From: Lewinellaceae bacterium | Lineage (GTDB): Bacteria; Bacteroidota; Bacteroidia; Chitinophagales; Saprospiraceae | DNA length: 64,000 nt | Direction of reading: 5' to 3' | NCBI GenBank assembly: GCA_016713985.1 | Contig: JADJOD010000050.1 | Coordinates: 62,001-126,000, forward strand | Program-made: the position numbers and the translations under genes | In this document: piece by piece, positions 35,684 to 44,810 of the stretch | How the letters are laid out: every line of letters starts with the position of its first letter | How positions within the stretch are numbered: position 1 is the first letter of the stretch | The notes under the pieces: model-generated | The model's database searches: none | Seen by the model: only the letters and a program-made list of their open reading frames with translations | What the model was told of the DNA's origin: nothing

Positions 35684-36537
35684 ATTTTATGCTCCGGCGT
35701 GCCGCCTTTTTGCGTTGCGACGAAGGCGCCCAGTTGGCCGGCGAATTCCAGGCAGGTTCCGGGAGCGGCATTTTTTAGTTTTTGACTTAAAAAACCGGCC
35801 AGAAAAGCGTCGCCGCTGCCGATGGTATCCTGTACGATCACCCGTTCGCCGGGTGTTTCAATGTACCCGTTTTTGTCAAAAAAAGCCGCGCCGTGTTCGC
35901 CGCGGGTCACGATGAGCCCGTCCAGGTCGAATCGCACGAACAGGGCCGCCATTCTTTGGGCCGCATCACCCGGAAGGTACAGCCAGTCGGCGATGATGTT
36001 CAGTTCGTCGTCGTTCATTTTGACCAGGTTGGCGGTCAAAAGCAATTCGCGGATCAGTTTTTCGGAGAAAAAGGGCTGGCGGAGATTGACGTCAAATACC
36101 CGGTATTTTGCTTGTGCAATGTATTGATGCAGCGCGTGGTCGCTCGCAGAATTGCGGCAAACGAGGCTGCCGTATACCAGCATTTCTGCCTTGCGGATCG
36201 CCGATTCGGCCGCGGGTTCGGGGGTGATGTGGTCCCAGGCCGAGGGTTGTACGATCTCGTACGAGGGATGGCCACCCGCGTCGAGGGTCACTTTTACGGT
36301 GCCGGTCGGGTATTCCGGGTCGGTTTGGATCAGGTCGGTCGGTATCCGTTTTGCCCGCAAAAAATCGAGCAATTCGACGCCCAACTCGTCTGCACCCACC
36401 CGGCTGACCATGCCGGCAGGTACGCCGAGTTGATTGAGGTGAAACGCTACGTTCATGGGTGCGCCGCCGGCCACCGGGCCGGAGGGCAGCAGATCCCATA
36501 GAACTTCGCCGAAACAGATGACTTGTGGTGAGGGCAC
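35680..36537 (-). CDS. PfkB-family carbohydrate kinase, probable fructokinase
   Basis: This 285-residue sugar kinase phosphorylates a furanose sugar, most likely fructose given its neighbours. The PfkB signatures are present: the N-terminal GGAPMNVAFHLNQLG and the C-terminal catalytic DTIGSGDAFLAGFL with the anion-hole GSGDA and base Asp. VNLRQPFF and TRGEHGAAFF are typical of the fold. It starts at a GTG (36537), since no ATG is in frame nearby and the protein core begins at once (VICFGEVLWD). It is slightly shorter than usual. It is the middle gene of the fructan cluster; phosphorylation traps the fructose brought in by the porter. Confidence 0.88.
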   Translation of the reverse strand: MPSPQVICFGEVLWDLLPSGPVAGGAPMNVAFHLNQLGVPAGMVSRVGADELGVELLDFLRAKRIPTDLIQTDPEYPTGTVKVTLDAGGHPSYEIVQPSAWDHITPEPAAESAIRKAEMLVYGSLVCRNSASDHALHQYIAQAKYRVFDVNLRQPFFSEKLIRELLLTANLVKMNDDELNIIADWLYLPGDAAQRMAALFVRFDLDGLIVTRGEHGAAFFDKNGYIETPGERVIVQDTIGSGDAFLAGFLSQKLKNAAPGTCLEFAGQLGAFVATQKGGTPEHKM

Positions 36538-36544
36538 GGCTTTT

Positions 36545-36600
36545 TCAATGATGAATGATGAGATGATGAATGATGAATGATGAATTGAAATCTTCGGAGA
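36545..36600. repeat. ATGATGAATG micro-tandem repeat
   Basis: Imperfect tandem ATGATGAATG words fill the gap between the sugar porter and the fructokinase. Confidence 0.6.
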
Positions 36601-36614
36601 AGGTATACTTATTA

Positions 36615-37934
36615 TTATTTAATTAATTGTTTTTCAATATCTTCCAAAGAAACACCTTTGGTTTCAGGCATCATTTTCCAGACAAAAATCAGTTGGAAAA
36701 CCATCATAAATGCGAAAAAGGCAAAAATAGCTCCGCCGCCAAACCGGCCGTTAAAATAAGGAAAAAGTCCGGCGATAAGCGCAGCAAAAACCCAGTGGGT
36801 GCTGCTGCCGAGTGAGTTGCCGTAGGCGCGGACGCTGTTGGGGAAAATTTCCGAAATAAATACCCAGATCACGGCGCCTTGTCCGATGGCGTGGGATGCG
36901 ATGAAGACAAAAAGCAGCAGGGGCACAAACAGACCGGAGGCGCCGTTAAAAAAAGCAAAAGCCACGCAGGAAAGTGATACGATGTAGCCGATGCTGCCCA
37001 CATACATCAAAAAACGCCGGCCGTAGCGGTCGATCAGCGCCAGACCGAACATGGTGAACAGGAGATTGACGACGCCGATACCCGTCGTGGAAAGCAGGGC
37101 TGCACTTTCGCCCAGTCCGGTCTCCTTCAAAATACGCGGTGCATAATAGATTACCGCGTTGATGCCGGAAAGCTGGTTGAAGAAGGCGAATAAAAATGCC
37201 AGTATAATGGGGAAGTTGAATTTGCCGGACAAAAAATGTCCCAGACCCGAGGCTTTGTCGCCCGACGGCGCCTGAATGGCCGCTATGGATTCTTCCACGG
37301 TGGCGGGGTTGATTTCGGCGAGAATTTTTCGCGCGTCCGCAACCCGGTTTTTGTGCGAGATAAGCCAGCGCGGACTTTCCGGAACAAAAGTCACCAGCAG
37401 TACATATACCACCGAGGGTATCGCCATCACACCCAGCATCCAGCGCCAGGAACTTTCAGCGCCCATACCGATCAGCCAGTTGGACAGGTAGGCGATCAGG
37501 ATACCCAGCACGATATTGAACTGAAACATGGCGGTGAGCCGTCCACGCCGTTCTGCCGGCGCAATTTCAGAAATGTACATAGGCGCCACTACCGACGATG
37601 CCCCAACGCCCAGTCCACCCAAAAAACGGAAAAACATCAACGCGTTCACATCCGGCGCAAGCGCCGAACCGAGTGAACAAATCAGGTACAATACGCCGAT
37701 CCAGAACAAGGTAGGTTTGCGCCCCCAGCGCTCGGCGGGGATGCCGCCGAAAATGGCGCCGGCAATGGTGCCGTATAAACCCATTGCCACCATCTGGCCG
37801 ACCATAAAGTCGCTGAGGCTCCATTGTATCTGAATGGCTTGTTCGCCGCCGGAAATAACCGCCGTGTCAAAACCGAATAAAAAACCGCCGAGTGCAACGG
37901 TGACTGACCAAAATAAAAGTTTCGAATGATTCAT
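36615..37934 (-). CDS. MFS sugar porter
   Basis: This ~439-residue protein has twelve membrane helices and belongs to the sugar porter family. It shows the classic motifs: the RWGRKP loop after helix 2, RFLGGLGVGASSVV, PMYISEIAPAERRGR, the VPESPRWL motif after helix 6, the QLSGINAVIYYAP helix 7 signature, DRYGRR, and MPETKGVSLEDIE near the end. It is probably a proton-coupled importer of fructose or a related hexose. The ATG at 37934 precedes the first helix; a longer alternative start is not needed. It follows the HTCS gene on the same strand and probably leads the operon porter-kinase-GH32. Confidence 0.92.
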   Translation of the reverse strand: MNHSKLLFWSVTVALGGFLFGFDTAVISGGEQAIQIQWSLSDFMVGQMVAMGLYGTIAGAIFGGIPAERWGRKPTLFWIGVLYLICSLGSALAPDVNALMFFRFLGGLGVGASSVVAPMYISEIAPAERRGRLTAMFQFNIVLGILIAYLSNWLIGMGAESSWRWMLGVMAIPSVVYVLLVTFVPESPRWLISHKNRVADARKILAEINPATVEESIAAIQAPSGDKASGLGHFLSGKFNFPIILAFLFAFFNQLSGINAVIYYAPRILKETGLGESAALLSTTGIGVVNLLFTMFGLALIDRYGRRFLMYVGSIGYIVSLSCVAFAFFNGASGLFVPLLLFVFIASHAIGQGAVIWVFISEIFPNSVRAYGNSLGSSTHWVFAALIAGLFPYFNGRFGGGAIFAFFAFMMVFQLIFVWKMMPETKGVSLEDIEKQLIK

Positions 37935-38007
37935 GCCGGGAATAATTTTCAACAAAGAAAAGTCCGGCAGGCAGGTCGGGGATTTCAGAATCCGGAGAAA
38001 AATGTTT

Positions 38008-38115
38008 AAAAAATGTTACCTGTTGAAATAATTACATAATTTATTTATAATGAATACTTTATGGAATATTTTCAAATGGTGTTGCCGTATAGTGATTTCA
38101 AAAATGTTACCTGTG
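38008..38115. promoter_or_regulatory. direct repeats AAAAATGTTACCTGT upstream of the sugar operon
   Basis: AAAAATGTTACCTGT occurs at 38009-38023 and again at 38100-38114, 91 bases apart, in the AT-rich gap between the HTCS gene and the sugar porter. Direct repeats upstream of the regulated operon are what an AraC-type output domain would bind, so these are candidate HTCS operators. Confidence 0.5.
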
Positions 38116-38191
38116 GTTTCAGTGTTGTTTCGTAACGCCCGTTTGTGAATCCATGTACGGCAATTCGGAACAGGTGGAAATTTCATGTTTG

Positions 38192-40966
38192 TCAAACCGC
38201 ATGTTTGCCCTGCTGCTCCCGCCAGTCTTTCGGAGAACACTGGTATTTGGTTTTAAACGCCGTAGCGAAATACCCTGGCGACGAGTAGCCGACCTTGTAG
38301 GCGATTTCCGAAACATTCATTTCGGTGTCCAGCAGCATTTGGGCGGCTTTTTTCAGGCGGGTATGCTGGATGTAGTCGTTTACACTTTCCCCGGCCAAAG
38401 CCTTGACCTTGCGATACAACTGGACCCGCGACAACCGGAAGGCTTCGCACAAACCCTGCACACTCAGGTTGGGGTCGGCGTATTGTTTTTCGACCATTTC
38501 CGTGAATTTTTGCAGGAACTGTTGATCCAGGTTGTGCATGCCCGCCAGTCTGCGGCCGTCCGGCAGGGAACCGCTCCCAAAACGTTCCCGGAGCGTTTCG
38601 CGGCTGTGAACCAGGTTTTTGATAATTTCCGAAAGAAAAACGAGGTTGAAGGGTTTGGTTACATAAGCGTCCGCGCCGGTTTGAATGCCCTCTATTTTTT
38701 GTTCCATCGTGGCATTGGCGGTGAGCAGCACGAGGGGGATGTGTGAAGTCCGGAGGTCGGATTTCAGGATTTTAGCCAGAGCGAGGCCGTTTTCCGCGGG
38801 TATATGCACGTCGCTGAGAATCAGATCGGGCACGTGTTGATACGCCAGGTCCAGGCCTTTTTCGCCGTCGGCGGCTTCAAGGATTTGGTAATATTTGCCC
38901 ATTTTTTCCTTCAGGAAGCCGCGCAATTCGTCGTTGTTTTCAATAAGGAGCAGGGTGTGTTCGTGCGGTTGTGGTACCACGGCCGGCGCAGGCGCCGGCG
39001 CTTCATCCACATAAAAATTGTATTCGTCATAAGGCGGCAGGTCCCGTTTTTCCATCAGTATCTGATCGTCGCGGAAGTGTTCCCTGCCGAGTGGCAATTT
39101 CACTTCGAACCGGGTGCCCACCCCTTTTTCACTCCAGAGTAAAATTTCGCCGCCGTGCAGTTGCACCAGTTCGCGGGAAAGCGACAAACCCAGGCCTGTT
39201 CCGGAAGATTTGTAGGCGGCGCCCTGGTAAAAACGTTCGAAGGCATGCGCCACGTCTTCCTGCGACATGCCGCTTCCGTTGTCCTCCACTTTTATAACAG
39301 CCTGATTTTCAATTGGATCTTTTACAATTACCACGTCTATTTTCCCGCCGTTTTGGGTAAACGCAAACGCGTTGGACAGCAGATTGAACAACACTTTATC
39401 GAGCATATAAACGTCGAACCAAAGGGGCAAAAACTCCTCCCGGGCAAAAAAACGAAAGGTGATGTTGCGTTTGTCCGCGACCTTCCGGTAGGATTGCATG
39501 AGTTCGTTGACAAAAGCGGGCAGGTTGTTTTCGCTGGCCCGGACCTTCATTTTGTCGTTTTCAATTTTCCGGAAATCCATCAACTGGCTGATCAGGCGCA
39601 GCAGGCGCAGGGCGTTGGCGCGTACCAGGCCCAGGTCGTTTTTGGTTTCGCGGCTGCCACCCATGCCCAGCAAACCTTCCACGGCGGCGAGAATGAGGGT
39701 GAGCGGCGTGCGGAATTCGTGCGAGATATTGGTAAAAAAATGCACCTTGGCCTGCGTGGCTTCTTCGGCTTTACGCGACATCTCGAAAATCTGATTGCGC
39801 TGATCGAGGATTTCCTCTTTTTGCAATTCCAGCTGGCGGTACGCTTCCTTGCGCTCTATCAGCGATTTGTACAACCAGGCGCCCAGCAAAATGGTCGCAA
39901 CCAGACTTCCCAGCAAAAAATACAAGGCTATTTTTTGGTTCCGGAATACCCGTTGTTGTTCGGTGATCAGTTCCCGCTGCCGTTCGATGCTGCCTTGCTG
40001 GTTGAGTATGCGGTTCGACTGCATTTCGATGATCCGCACGTTTCGTTTGTCGATCACCGTCGTTTGTAATAAATTTTCCTTTTGAAACGGGCGGCGGTGC
40101 AGGATATCGGAGGCGATACGAATGGCCTCCTCCCCGCCGGTGGGGTACAAAAGTGTGGCGTCGAGCACGCCGTTGCTGACCAACTGGATGCCGCCGTTGG
40201 TGCCCGGAAGCCCGTCCACGCCGATAAAATGCAACGCCCGCCCGCTGCCCGCCCGCTGGGCGACCTCGTAAGCCGCGAGCGCCATCCGGTCGTGGTGGCA
40301 ATAGATCAGATCGATCCCGGGGTGTTGTTCCAGTAAAAGCGGCAACTCCTTCCGGACGTATTCCATTTCCCATTTTCCTTCCATTTCGGCGGCGATCCGT
40401 ACGCCCGGGCTGGCCTGAATGGCCTCCGCGAAGCCCTTGTGGCGGTCGATGGCAGGTGTGGAGCCGCGCAGGCCCCGGATTTCGAGTATGTTACCTTTTT
40501 CCCGGAGCAGGTTGGCGGCATATCGGCCGGCTGTTTCCCCGATTTCCACGTTGTTGCCGCCGATATACGCCGTGTAGATGCCGGAATTTGTCTTTCGGTC
40601 GAGCAGCACCACCGGGATTCCTTTTGCGTACACTTCTTCCACCACCGGCGTAATGGGTTCTGCCTCATTGGGTGAAACGATCAACAGGTCGATACCCGCC
40701 GCCACAAGTTTCCGGATCTGTTCTATTTGCCGTTCGCTGCTGTTTCCGGCGTCTTCCACGGGCAGCAGGTGCAGGTCGGGGTGGAAGGAAAGTTCACGTT
40801 GCATTTCTTCCTGCATGGTCCGGCGCCAGGCATCGCCGGTGGTGCATTGTGAAAAACCGATCGTAAACCGTTTTGGCGCGGCGGTATCCGCGCAGGCAAA
40901 CAACGAGAACATCCCCACCGCCGCGAGGGCAATGCGGATAAAGTTCGCCGTTGGGTTGTTTGTCAT
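38192..40966 (-). CDS. hybrid two-component system sensor-regulator (HTCS)
   Basis: This 924-residue one-protein phosphorelay has, in order, a signal sequence, a periplasmic sugar-binding-protein-like domain (about 30-325, type I as in LacI/ribose-binding proteins: FTIGFSQCTTGDAWRR, DRKTNSGIYTAYIGGNN), one membrane helix (about 347-367), a histidine kinase with H-box NISHEFRTPLTLI and ATP site DNGSGM/GTGLGLSLS, a receiver domain with the acceptor Asp in LILSDVHIP, and a C-terminal AraC DNA-binding domain. This is the layout of Bacteroidota HTCS that sense a free sugar in the periplasm (the fructose-sensing type has this input domain). Position beside the fructan genes supports fructose as the ligand. 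Confidence 0.93.
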   Translation of the reverse strand: MTNNPTANFIRIALAAVGMFSLFACADTAAPKRFTIGFSQCTTGDAWRRTMQEEMQRELSFHPDLHLLPVEDAGNSSERQIEQIRKLVAAGIDLLIVSPNEAEPITPVVEEVYAKGIPVVLLDRKTNSGIYTAYIGGNNVEIGETAGRYAANLLREKGNILEIRGLRGSTPAIDRHKGFAEAIQASPGVRIAAEMEGKWEMEYVRKELPLLLEQHPGIDLIYCHHDRMALAAYEVAQRAGSGRALHFIGVDGLPGTNGGIQLVSNGVLDATLLYPTGGEEAIRIASDILHRRPFQKENLLQTTVIDKRNVRIIEMQSNRILNQQGSIERQRELITEQQRVFRNQKIALYFLLGSLVATILLGAWLYKSLIERKEAYRQLELQKEEILDQRNQIFEMSRKAEEATQAKVHFFTNISHEFRTPLTLILAAVEGLLGMGGSRETKNDLGLVRANALRLLRLISQLMDFRKIENDKMKVRASENNLPAFVNELMQSYRKVADKRNITFRFFAREEFLPLWFDVYMLDKVLFNLLSNAFAFTQNGGKIDVVIVKDPIENQAVIKVEDNGSGMSQEDVAHAFERFYQGAAYKSSGTGLGLSLSRELVQLHGGEILLWSEKGVGTRFEVKLPLGREHFRDDQILMEKRDLPPYDEYNFYVDEAPAPAPAVVPQPHEHTLLLIENNDELRGFLKEKMGKYYQILEAADGEKGLDLAYQHVPDLILSDVHIPAENGLALAKILKSDLRTSHIPLVLLTANATMEQKIEGIQTGADAYVTKPFNLVFLSEIIKNLVHSRETLRERFGSGSLPDGRRLAGMHNLDQQFLQKFTEMVEKQYADPNLSVQGLCEAFRLSRVQLYRKVKALAGESVNDYIQHTRLKKAAQMLLDTEMNVSEIAYKVGYSSPGYFATAFKTKYQCSPKDWREQQGKHAV

Positions 40967-40979
40967 GGTGTTATTTTGT

Positions 40980-41035
40980 CATTGGAGGCATACCTCCAAA
41001 CTTTCCGAAAGATTAAAACTTTTGGAAAGTTAAAT
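40980..41035. repeat. short inverted repeats after the HTCS start
   Basis: GGAGGCATACCTCC and AACTTTCCGAAAG...CTTTTGGAAAGTT form two small hairpins in the gap upstream of the HTCS gene. Confidence 0.5.
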
Positions 41036-41055
41036 CACAAGGATCACAAAACCTC

Positions 41056-41883
41056 TCAGGCCCGCAGCCGCGTCTCTTTTCCAATCTCCCCGTGCAGGAT
41101 ATCGTACAACAAATCGTGGTATTCCGGAAAATCGGGCAGGTTGTTGTGCCCCGCTTCTTCGATGGGGTACAATACGATGTTATCGGGTGCGATATCCCGC
41201 AGTTTTTCGCTTTGGCGAAAGGGAATCAGGCGGTCTTTCCGGCCGTGCAGGATATAAACCGGGCAATGTACTTTTTTGATAAAACGGTCGGTGCGAATGT
41301 GGTAGCGCAGCAACCAACGGATCGGCAGGATAAATCCGTACCGGGTGATGTGGTACAGGAACGAGTAGTACGGGCAGTCGAGAATGAGCGTCTGCGGGTC
41401 ATTCCAGGAGGCGACCCTTGCGGCCAGCCCGCTGCCGAGTGAACGGCCGTACAAAATGATCCGTTCTTCGCCGTATTCGGCAGCCAGCCACTTGTATACC
41501 TGTTGCAGGTCGGCGTACAGGATCTCCTCGGTGCGGCGGCCGCGGCTTTTGCCGAAACCCCGGTAATCGAGGATAAAAAAGTCGAATCCCTTGCCCACAA
41601 AATCTTTGGCAAACTTGCCCCAACCCTTGATACTGCGCGAATTACCTTTGATATAAAACACCACACCTTTGCTGTTGGGCACGCGGAAATGCAGGGCATT
41701 CACCTCGCCGCCGTCTTCCATCTCGAAATTGACCTCCGCAAACGGGAACGGGTATTTATAGGTAAACCACTTCGGCAGGCGCTCCGGGCGGAAAAAGAAC
41801 AGGTCCTGGCCGAAATAAAACACCACACACAACGCCGTGTAGGCGACAGCCGGCCAGAAAAGTATGTTTACCCAAAATGCCAT
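41056..41883 (-). CDS. membrane-anchored alpha/beta hydrolase
   Basis: This 275-residue protein has an N-terminal membrane helix (about residues 7-26) and an alpha/beta-hydrolase domain of the BEM46/ABHD13 or monoacylglycerol-lipase type. The nucleophile Ser is in YGRSLGSG, the Asp in HGRKDRLIPF and the His in EEAGHNNL. The strand-4 turn LDYRGFGKSRG is typical. It probably acts as a lipase or thioesterase facing the cytoplasm or periplasm; the substrate is unknown. The ATG at 41883 is directly followed by the membrane helix. Neighbouring genes do not suggest an operon. Confidence 0.85.
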   Translation of the reverse strand: MAFWVNILFWPAVAYTALCVVFYFGQDLFFFRPERLPKWFTYKYPFPFAEVNFEMEDGGEVNALHFRVPNSKGVVFYIKGNSRSIKGWGKFAKDFVGKGFDFFILDYRGFGKSRGRRTEEILYADLQQVYKWLAAEYGEERIILYGRSLGSGLAARVASWNDPQTLILDCPYYSFLYHITRYGFILPIRWLLRYHIRTDRFIKKVHCPVYILHGRKDRLIPFRQSEKLRDIAPDNIVLYPIEEAGHNNLPDFPEYHDLLYDILHGEIGKETRLRA

Positions 41884-41948
41884 GATCGGATATTTCGGGC
41901 GTTAAAATAGGAGTAAGTCGGGAGTTGTGAGCCTGGAAGTGTGTGATT

Positions 41949-42467
41949 TTATGGAAATTCAGGTCCGATATCCAGCCGCCACAAAAACAAGGTTTCCGAT
42001 TCGCCGTGTTTTTTGAACTGATTCTTTTGTAGCACTTTATAAGAGGCGACGTTGATTTTTTCCGTGGCGGCGTTGATAAACAACACATTGGGTTGTGTTT
42101 TCAGCCAGGCGATCATTCCGCCAACGGCTTCCGACATGTAGCCGTTCCCCCTGAAATCTTCGTACGTGCCGTACCCGATTTCCACCTCCCCTTTTTCATT
42201 GGGTTCCCCGACTAAGCACAGGTCGCCGACCATCCTGTTTTCCGCTTTTGAGATCAATGTCCACAACGTGGAGTATAAATAGTTTTTGCTTTTGTCGGCG
42301 ACATTGGGCAAAATCGTCTCTTCGAAGGCTTCCTTCAGATCTGCGGAAATTGTTCTGTTTGTTTCATTTAACTGAAGTTCGTCTTCCAGCGCATGATCCA
42401 TCCGGATGTACAGGATCAGTTGCTCATAAGTCAGCGGCACTAACTTCAATCGCTGCGTTTCAATCAT
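41949..42467 (-). CDS. GNAT-family N-acetyltransferase
   Basis: This 172-residue protein begins MIETQRLKLVPLTYEQL and is a RimJ-like acetyltransferase. The acetyl-CoA-binding motif A is GYGTYEDFRGNGYMSEAV (R/Q-x-x-G-x-G/A pattern). NVASYKVLQKNQFKKHGE near the end is the conserved motif B region. The substrate is not predictable: it may act on ribosomal proteins, an antibiotic or a small amine. The frame stays open upstream into a palindrome-rich region, but the ATG at 42467 gives the normal family N-terminus. Composition is more AT-rich than the neighbours. Confidence 0.85.
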   Translation of the reverse strand: MIETQRLKLVPLTYEQLILYIRMDHALEDELQLNETNRTISADLKEAFEETILPNVADKSKNYLYSTLWTLISKAENRMVGDLCLVGEPNEKGEVEIGYGTYEDFRGNGYMSEAVGGMIAWLKTQPNVLFINAATEKINVASYKVLQKNQFKKHGESETLFLWRLDIGPEFP

Positions 42468-42575
42468 GGTTTGTTGTACTTGTTTGTGGTAAATGCAAAG
42501 AGGCGGCTGGCCCCGGTGCTTGGCGGAAAGATAACGCCTTGGCGCGTTTGGTGGAATGTCATTTCTACCCGGCTC

Positions 42576-42675
42576 GCGCGATGCTGTGCATCGTGCCCCG
42601 CGGCTTTGCCGCCCGATAACCCCCGGCAATTCGAATTTGACCTCTTATTTGATGCTTATCGCATCTTCCCACGCT
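42576..42675. repeat. GCTCGCGCGATGCTGTGCATCGTG repeat, copy 1, overlapping the 3' end of the thioredoxin-like gene
   Basis: The hairpin CGCGATGCTGTGCATCGTG is followed by AATTCGAATTTGA and the last codons of the next gene. A second copy of the same order of sequence lies at 44811-44890. Confidence 0.6.
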
Positions 42676-43685
42676 TTCGCCAGGTCCTTGCGCCCGATCA
42701 TATTTTTCCAGCCCTTTTCCGGATTTTCCCTGATCTTTTTCAGCAGGTCCAATTGCCGGGGCGACAACAGGTCGTCGGGCGATAACTCTTTACCGATCAG
42801 GCTGTTGGCGCGGCAGGCCTGGAGCGAATTCATCGGTACAAACTTGTAATCCGTTTGGGACAGGTAGTATTTCGGTTCCTGGTCGATGCGAAAACCTTCG
42901 TTCCTGGCGCAGACCTGAATGCCTTTGGGTTGGGTCATTTTTTCAAGGTTTTCCCGCTTCACCACCGAGGGATTGAATTGCACACGCACCACTTCACGGC
43001 CGTCCTGGAAGCCGGGTTCCGTCTCCACCACACCCGCGATGACGCCGAAGGTGCCTTCTCCGCTCCAGAAGCAATACATCGTAAAAGTAGCCGTCTCCAG
43101 GCCCGCTTCCCGCGCCGCGAGTTCTTCTTCGAGCAATTCGAGGTAACGCGGGACGACGGCGCCCGTCAGGTCGAGCGCGTTGCGCATGCCGGTGACGAGT
43201 TGACAAGACGAATTGAAGTTGGGCATACGCAACACCACGTCGCTGTAGTCGGCGCGCACGATACGCACCACCGGGTTGTTCCAGGCGGGTTCTTCGAATT
43301 TTTTCAGCGCTTCGCCGTCTTTACCGCCCTGGTTGTTGTAGATGCATACCGGCACAAAGTACGTCTCAATGGCCTCCACGATCAGCGGATGCGAGAGGGT
43401 GTTGTTGCCGTACCGCGTGCAGTTGGAGCAACCCGGCACTTCCTGGAACAGGATCAGCAGGGGTTTGCCGCTTTTTTCGGCTTCGGCTTTGCCGGCGGCG
43501 AGGTCGCGCAGCCAGTTTACTTTGCCGAGTTCTTCGGGGTTTTGCGACATCTCGACGCGATGTGTTGCGTCAGCGTCGTCACAACGCGCAGCGTCGCGCC
43601 AGCGATGTTCCGTTTCGTGCGGAAACAGGAAAAAAGCGCCGGCGGTGAGCAGGATACAAGCGATAGAAAACAGTTTTACAATCAT
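42645..43685 (-). CDS. VPGUxxT-family thioredoxin-like protein (cysteine form)
   Basis: This ~346-residue secreted protein has a signal peptide (IACILLTAGAFFLF) and a thioredoxin-like fold. The redox site is EVPGCSNCTRYG near residue 71. This is the Cys form of the VPGUxxT motif, in which some homologues carry selenocysteine at the first Cys position. The partner PVCIYNNQGG and the long C-terminal region (about 170-346) fit the family, whose role is not established. Odd feature: between the signal peptide and the thioredoxin domain lies HRWRDAARCDDADATHR, encoded by a GC-rich, semi-palindromic stretch at about 43557-43602. The next gene has a similar insert, so this looks like a repeat inserted in frame. 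Confidence 0.75.
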   Translation of the reverse strand: MIVKLFSIACILLTAGAFFLFPHETEHRWRDAARCDDADATHRVEMSQNPEELGKVNWLRDLAAGKAEAEKSGKPLLILFQEVPGCSNCTRYGNNTLSHPLIVEAIETYFVPVCIYNNQGGKDGEALKKFEEPAWNNPVVRIVRADYSDVVLRMPNFNSSCQLVTGMRNALDLTGAVVPRYLELLEEELAAREAGLETATFTMYCFWSGEGTFGVIAGVVETEPGFQDGREVVRVQFNPSVVKRENLEKMTQPKGIQVCARNEGFRIDQEPKYYLSQTDYKFVPMNSLQACRANSLIGKELSPDDLLSPRQLDLLKKIRENPEKGWKNMIGRKDLAKAWEDAISIK

Positions 43686-43734
43686 GACGTGGCGTAGATT
43701 TTGGTAAGGGAACTCAAAGATAGGGGGGATACGC

Positions 43735-43860
43735 GGGATCACGATGTGGAGTGTCGCGCCTGCGGGGGGAGAATGGAGTAATTGTTTCGAGGACGACAAG
43801 TTGGGGTGGAAAACTGCCTGCGCGATGCGCTGTAACGTGCTTCACATCGTGGCATACCAT
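43735..43860. repeat. further CGATG/CATCG palindromic fragments
   Basis: ATCACGATGTGGAGTGTCGC and GCGCGATGCGCTGTAACGTG... CACATCGTGGC lie in the gap between the divergent genes. They belong to the same local family as 42576 and 44811. Confidence 0.45.
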
Positions 43861-43863
43861 CCA

Positions 43864-43871
43864 TACCTTTG
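43864..43871 (+). promoter_or_regulatory. -7 box TACCTTTG
   Basis: Consensus TACCTTTG lies 25 bases before the ATG at 43897. Confidence 0.55.
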
Positions 43872-43896
43872 ATGCCGGCATGATTCAAATAATACA

Positions 43897-44805
43897 ATGA
43901 AATTCTTCCTGCTCCTCCCTTTACTCGCGATCCTTCCCTGCAGCACTTGCTCCTGCCTGCGTGACGCTGCGCGTCGTGACCCTGTTCGCATAACGCCGCG
44001 CGTCGTGGCTCCCAAACCCGCCATCGGCATCTGCGCAGGTCTCGAAAACGACAGTCTGCTGGCCGCTGCGGGCTATTCCTGCATCATCGAATCCATCGGC
44101 AGGCGGGTATCGCCGCGGGCGGTGCCGGACGAGGTGTTTCAAAAAAATGCAGCGATTTTTAAAACCCTGAAAACTCCCGTGTATGCGTTCAATCTGTTCA
44201 TACCGTCGGAACTGAAATTAGTGGGCCCGAACATAGATGAAAAATCCGTGCTGGAATACGTCGAAACGGTCATGTCCAGACTAAGCCGGACGAATACCCG
44301 CATGATCGTATGGGGCAGCGGCGGCGCAAGGCGAATTCCGGAAGGATTTGATCGAAAAATGGCTGAAAATCAGTTCATTGCGATCGCAAAAAAGATCGCC
44401 GGGATCGCAGCGAAACACAACATCGTGATCGCCCTGGAAAACCTCAACTCCGGCGAAACGAATTTTATCAATACCGTAAAAGAGGCCCTGCACATTGTCA
44501 AAAAAGTAAATCACCCGAACCTGCGCCTGAACGCCGATATTTATCACATGCTGAAGGAAGGTGAAGCGCCCGCCATCCTGGCCCAAACCCGGAAATACTT
44601 GGTGCATGTGGAAATCGCGGAAAAGCAGAACCGGACAGCACCGGGTGTTGCCGGCGACGATTTCCGGCCGTATTTGCGGGAACTGAAAAAAGCAGGCTAT
44701 CATCAAAAAATCGTGATCGAAGGCCGGTGGGAAAACCTCGCGGAGATAGCGGTCCCGGCGTTACAATATCTTCAAAATCAGGTCGATGAGGTGTATGATC
44801 GATAA
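43897..44805 (+). CDS. secreted sugar-phosphate isomerase/epimerase-like TIM-barrel protein
   Basis: This 302-residue protein has an N-terminal export signal (MKFFLLLPLLAILPC) and an AP-endonuclease-2-type TIM barrel, as in xylose isomerase and hydroxypyruvate isomerase. The metal and catalytic region is visible as IALENLNSGETNF, RLNADIYHM, VHVEIAEKQNR and VIEGRW. A secreted version is common in Bacteroidota and its substrate, probably a sugar or inositol derivative, is unknown. Odd feature: just after the signal peptide, SCLRDAARRDPVRITPRVV is encoded by a GC-rich palindromic element (about 43958-44010) similar to the insert in the divergent neighbour. Confidence 0.78.
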   Translation: MKFFLLLPLLAILPCSTCSCLRDAARRDPVRITPRVVAPKPAIGICAGLENDSLLAAAGYSCIIESIGRRVSPRAVPDEVFQKNAAIFKTLKTPVYAFNLFIPSELKLVGPNIDEKSVLEYVETVMSRLSRTNTRMIVWGSGGARRIPEGFDRKMAENQFIAIAKKIAGIAAKHNIVIALENLNSGETNFINTVKEALHIVKKVNHPNLRLNADIYHMLKEGEAPAILAQTRKYLVHVEIAEKQNRTAPGVAGDDFRPYLRELKKAGYHQKIVIEGRWENLAEIAVPALQYLQNQVDEVYDR

Positions 44806-44810
44806 ACTGC

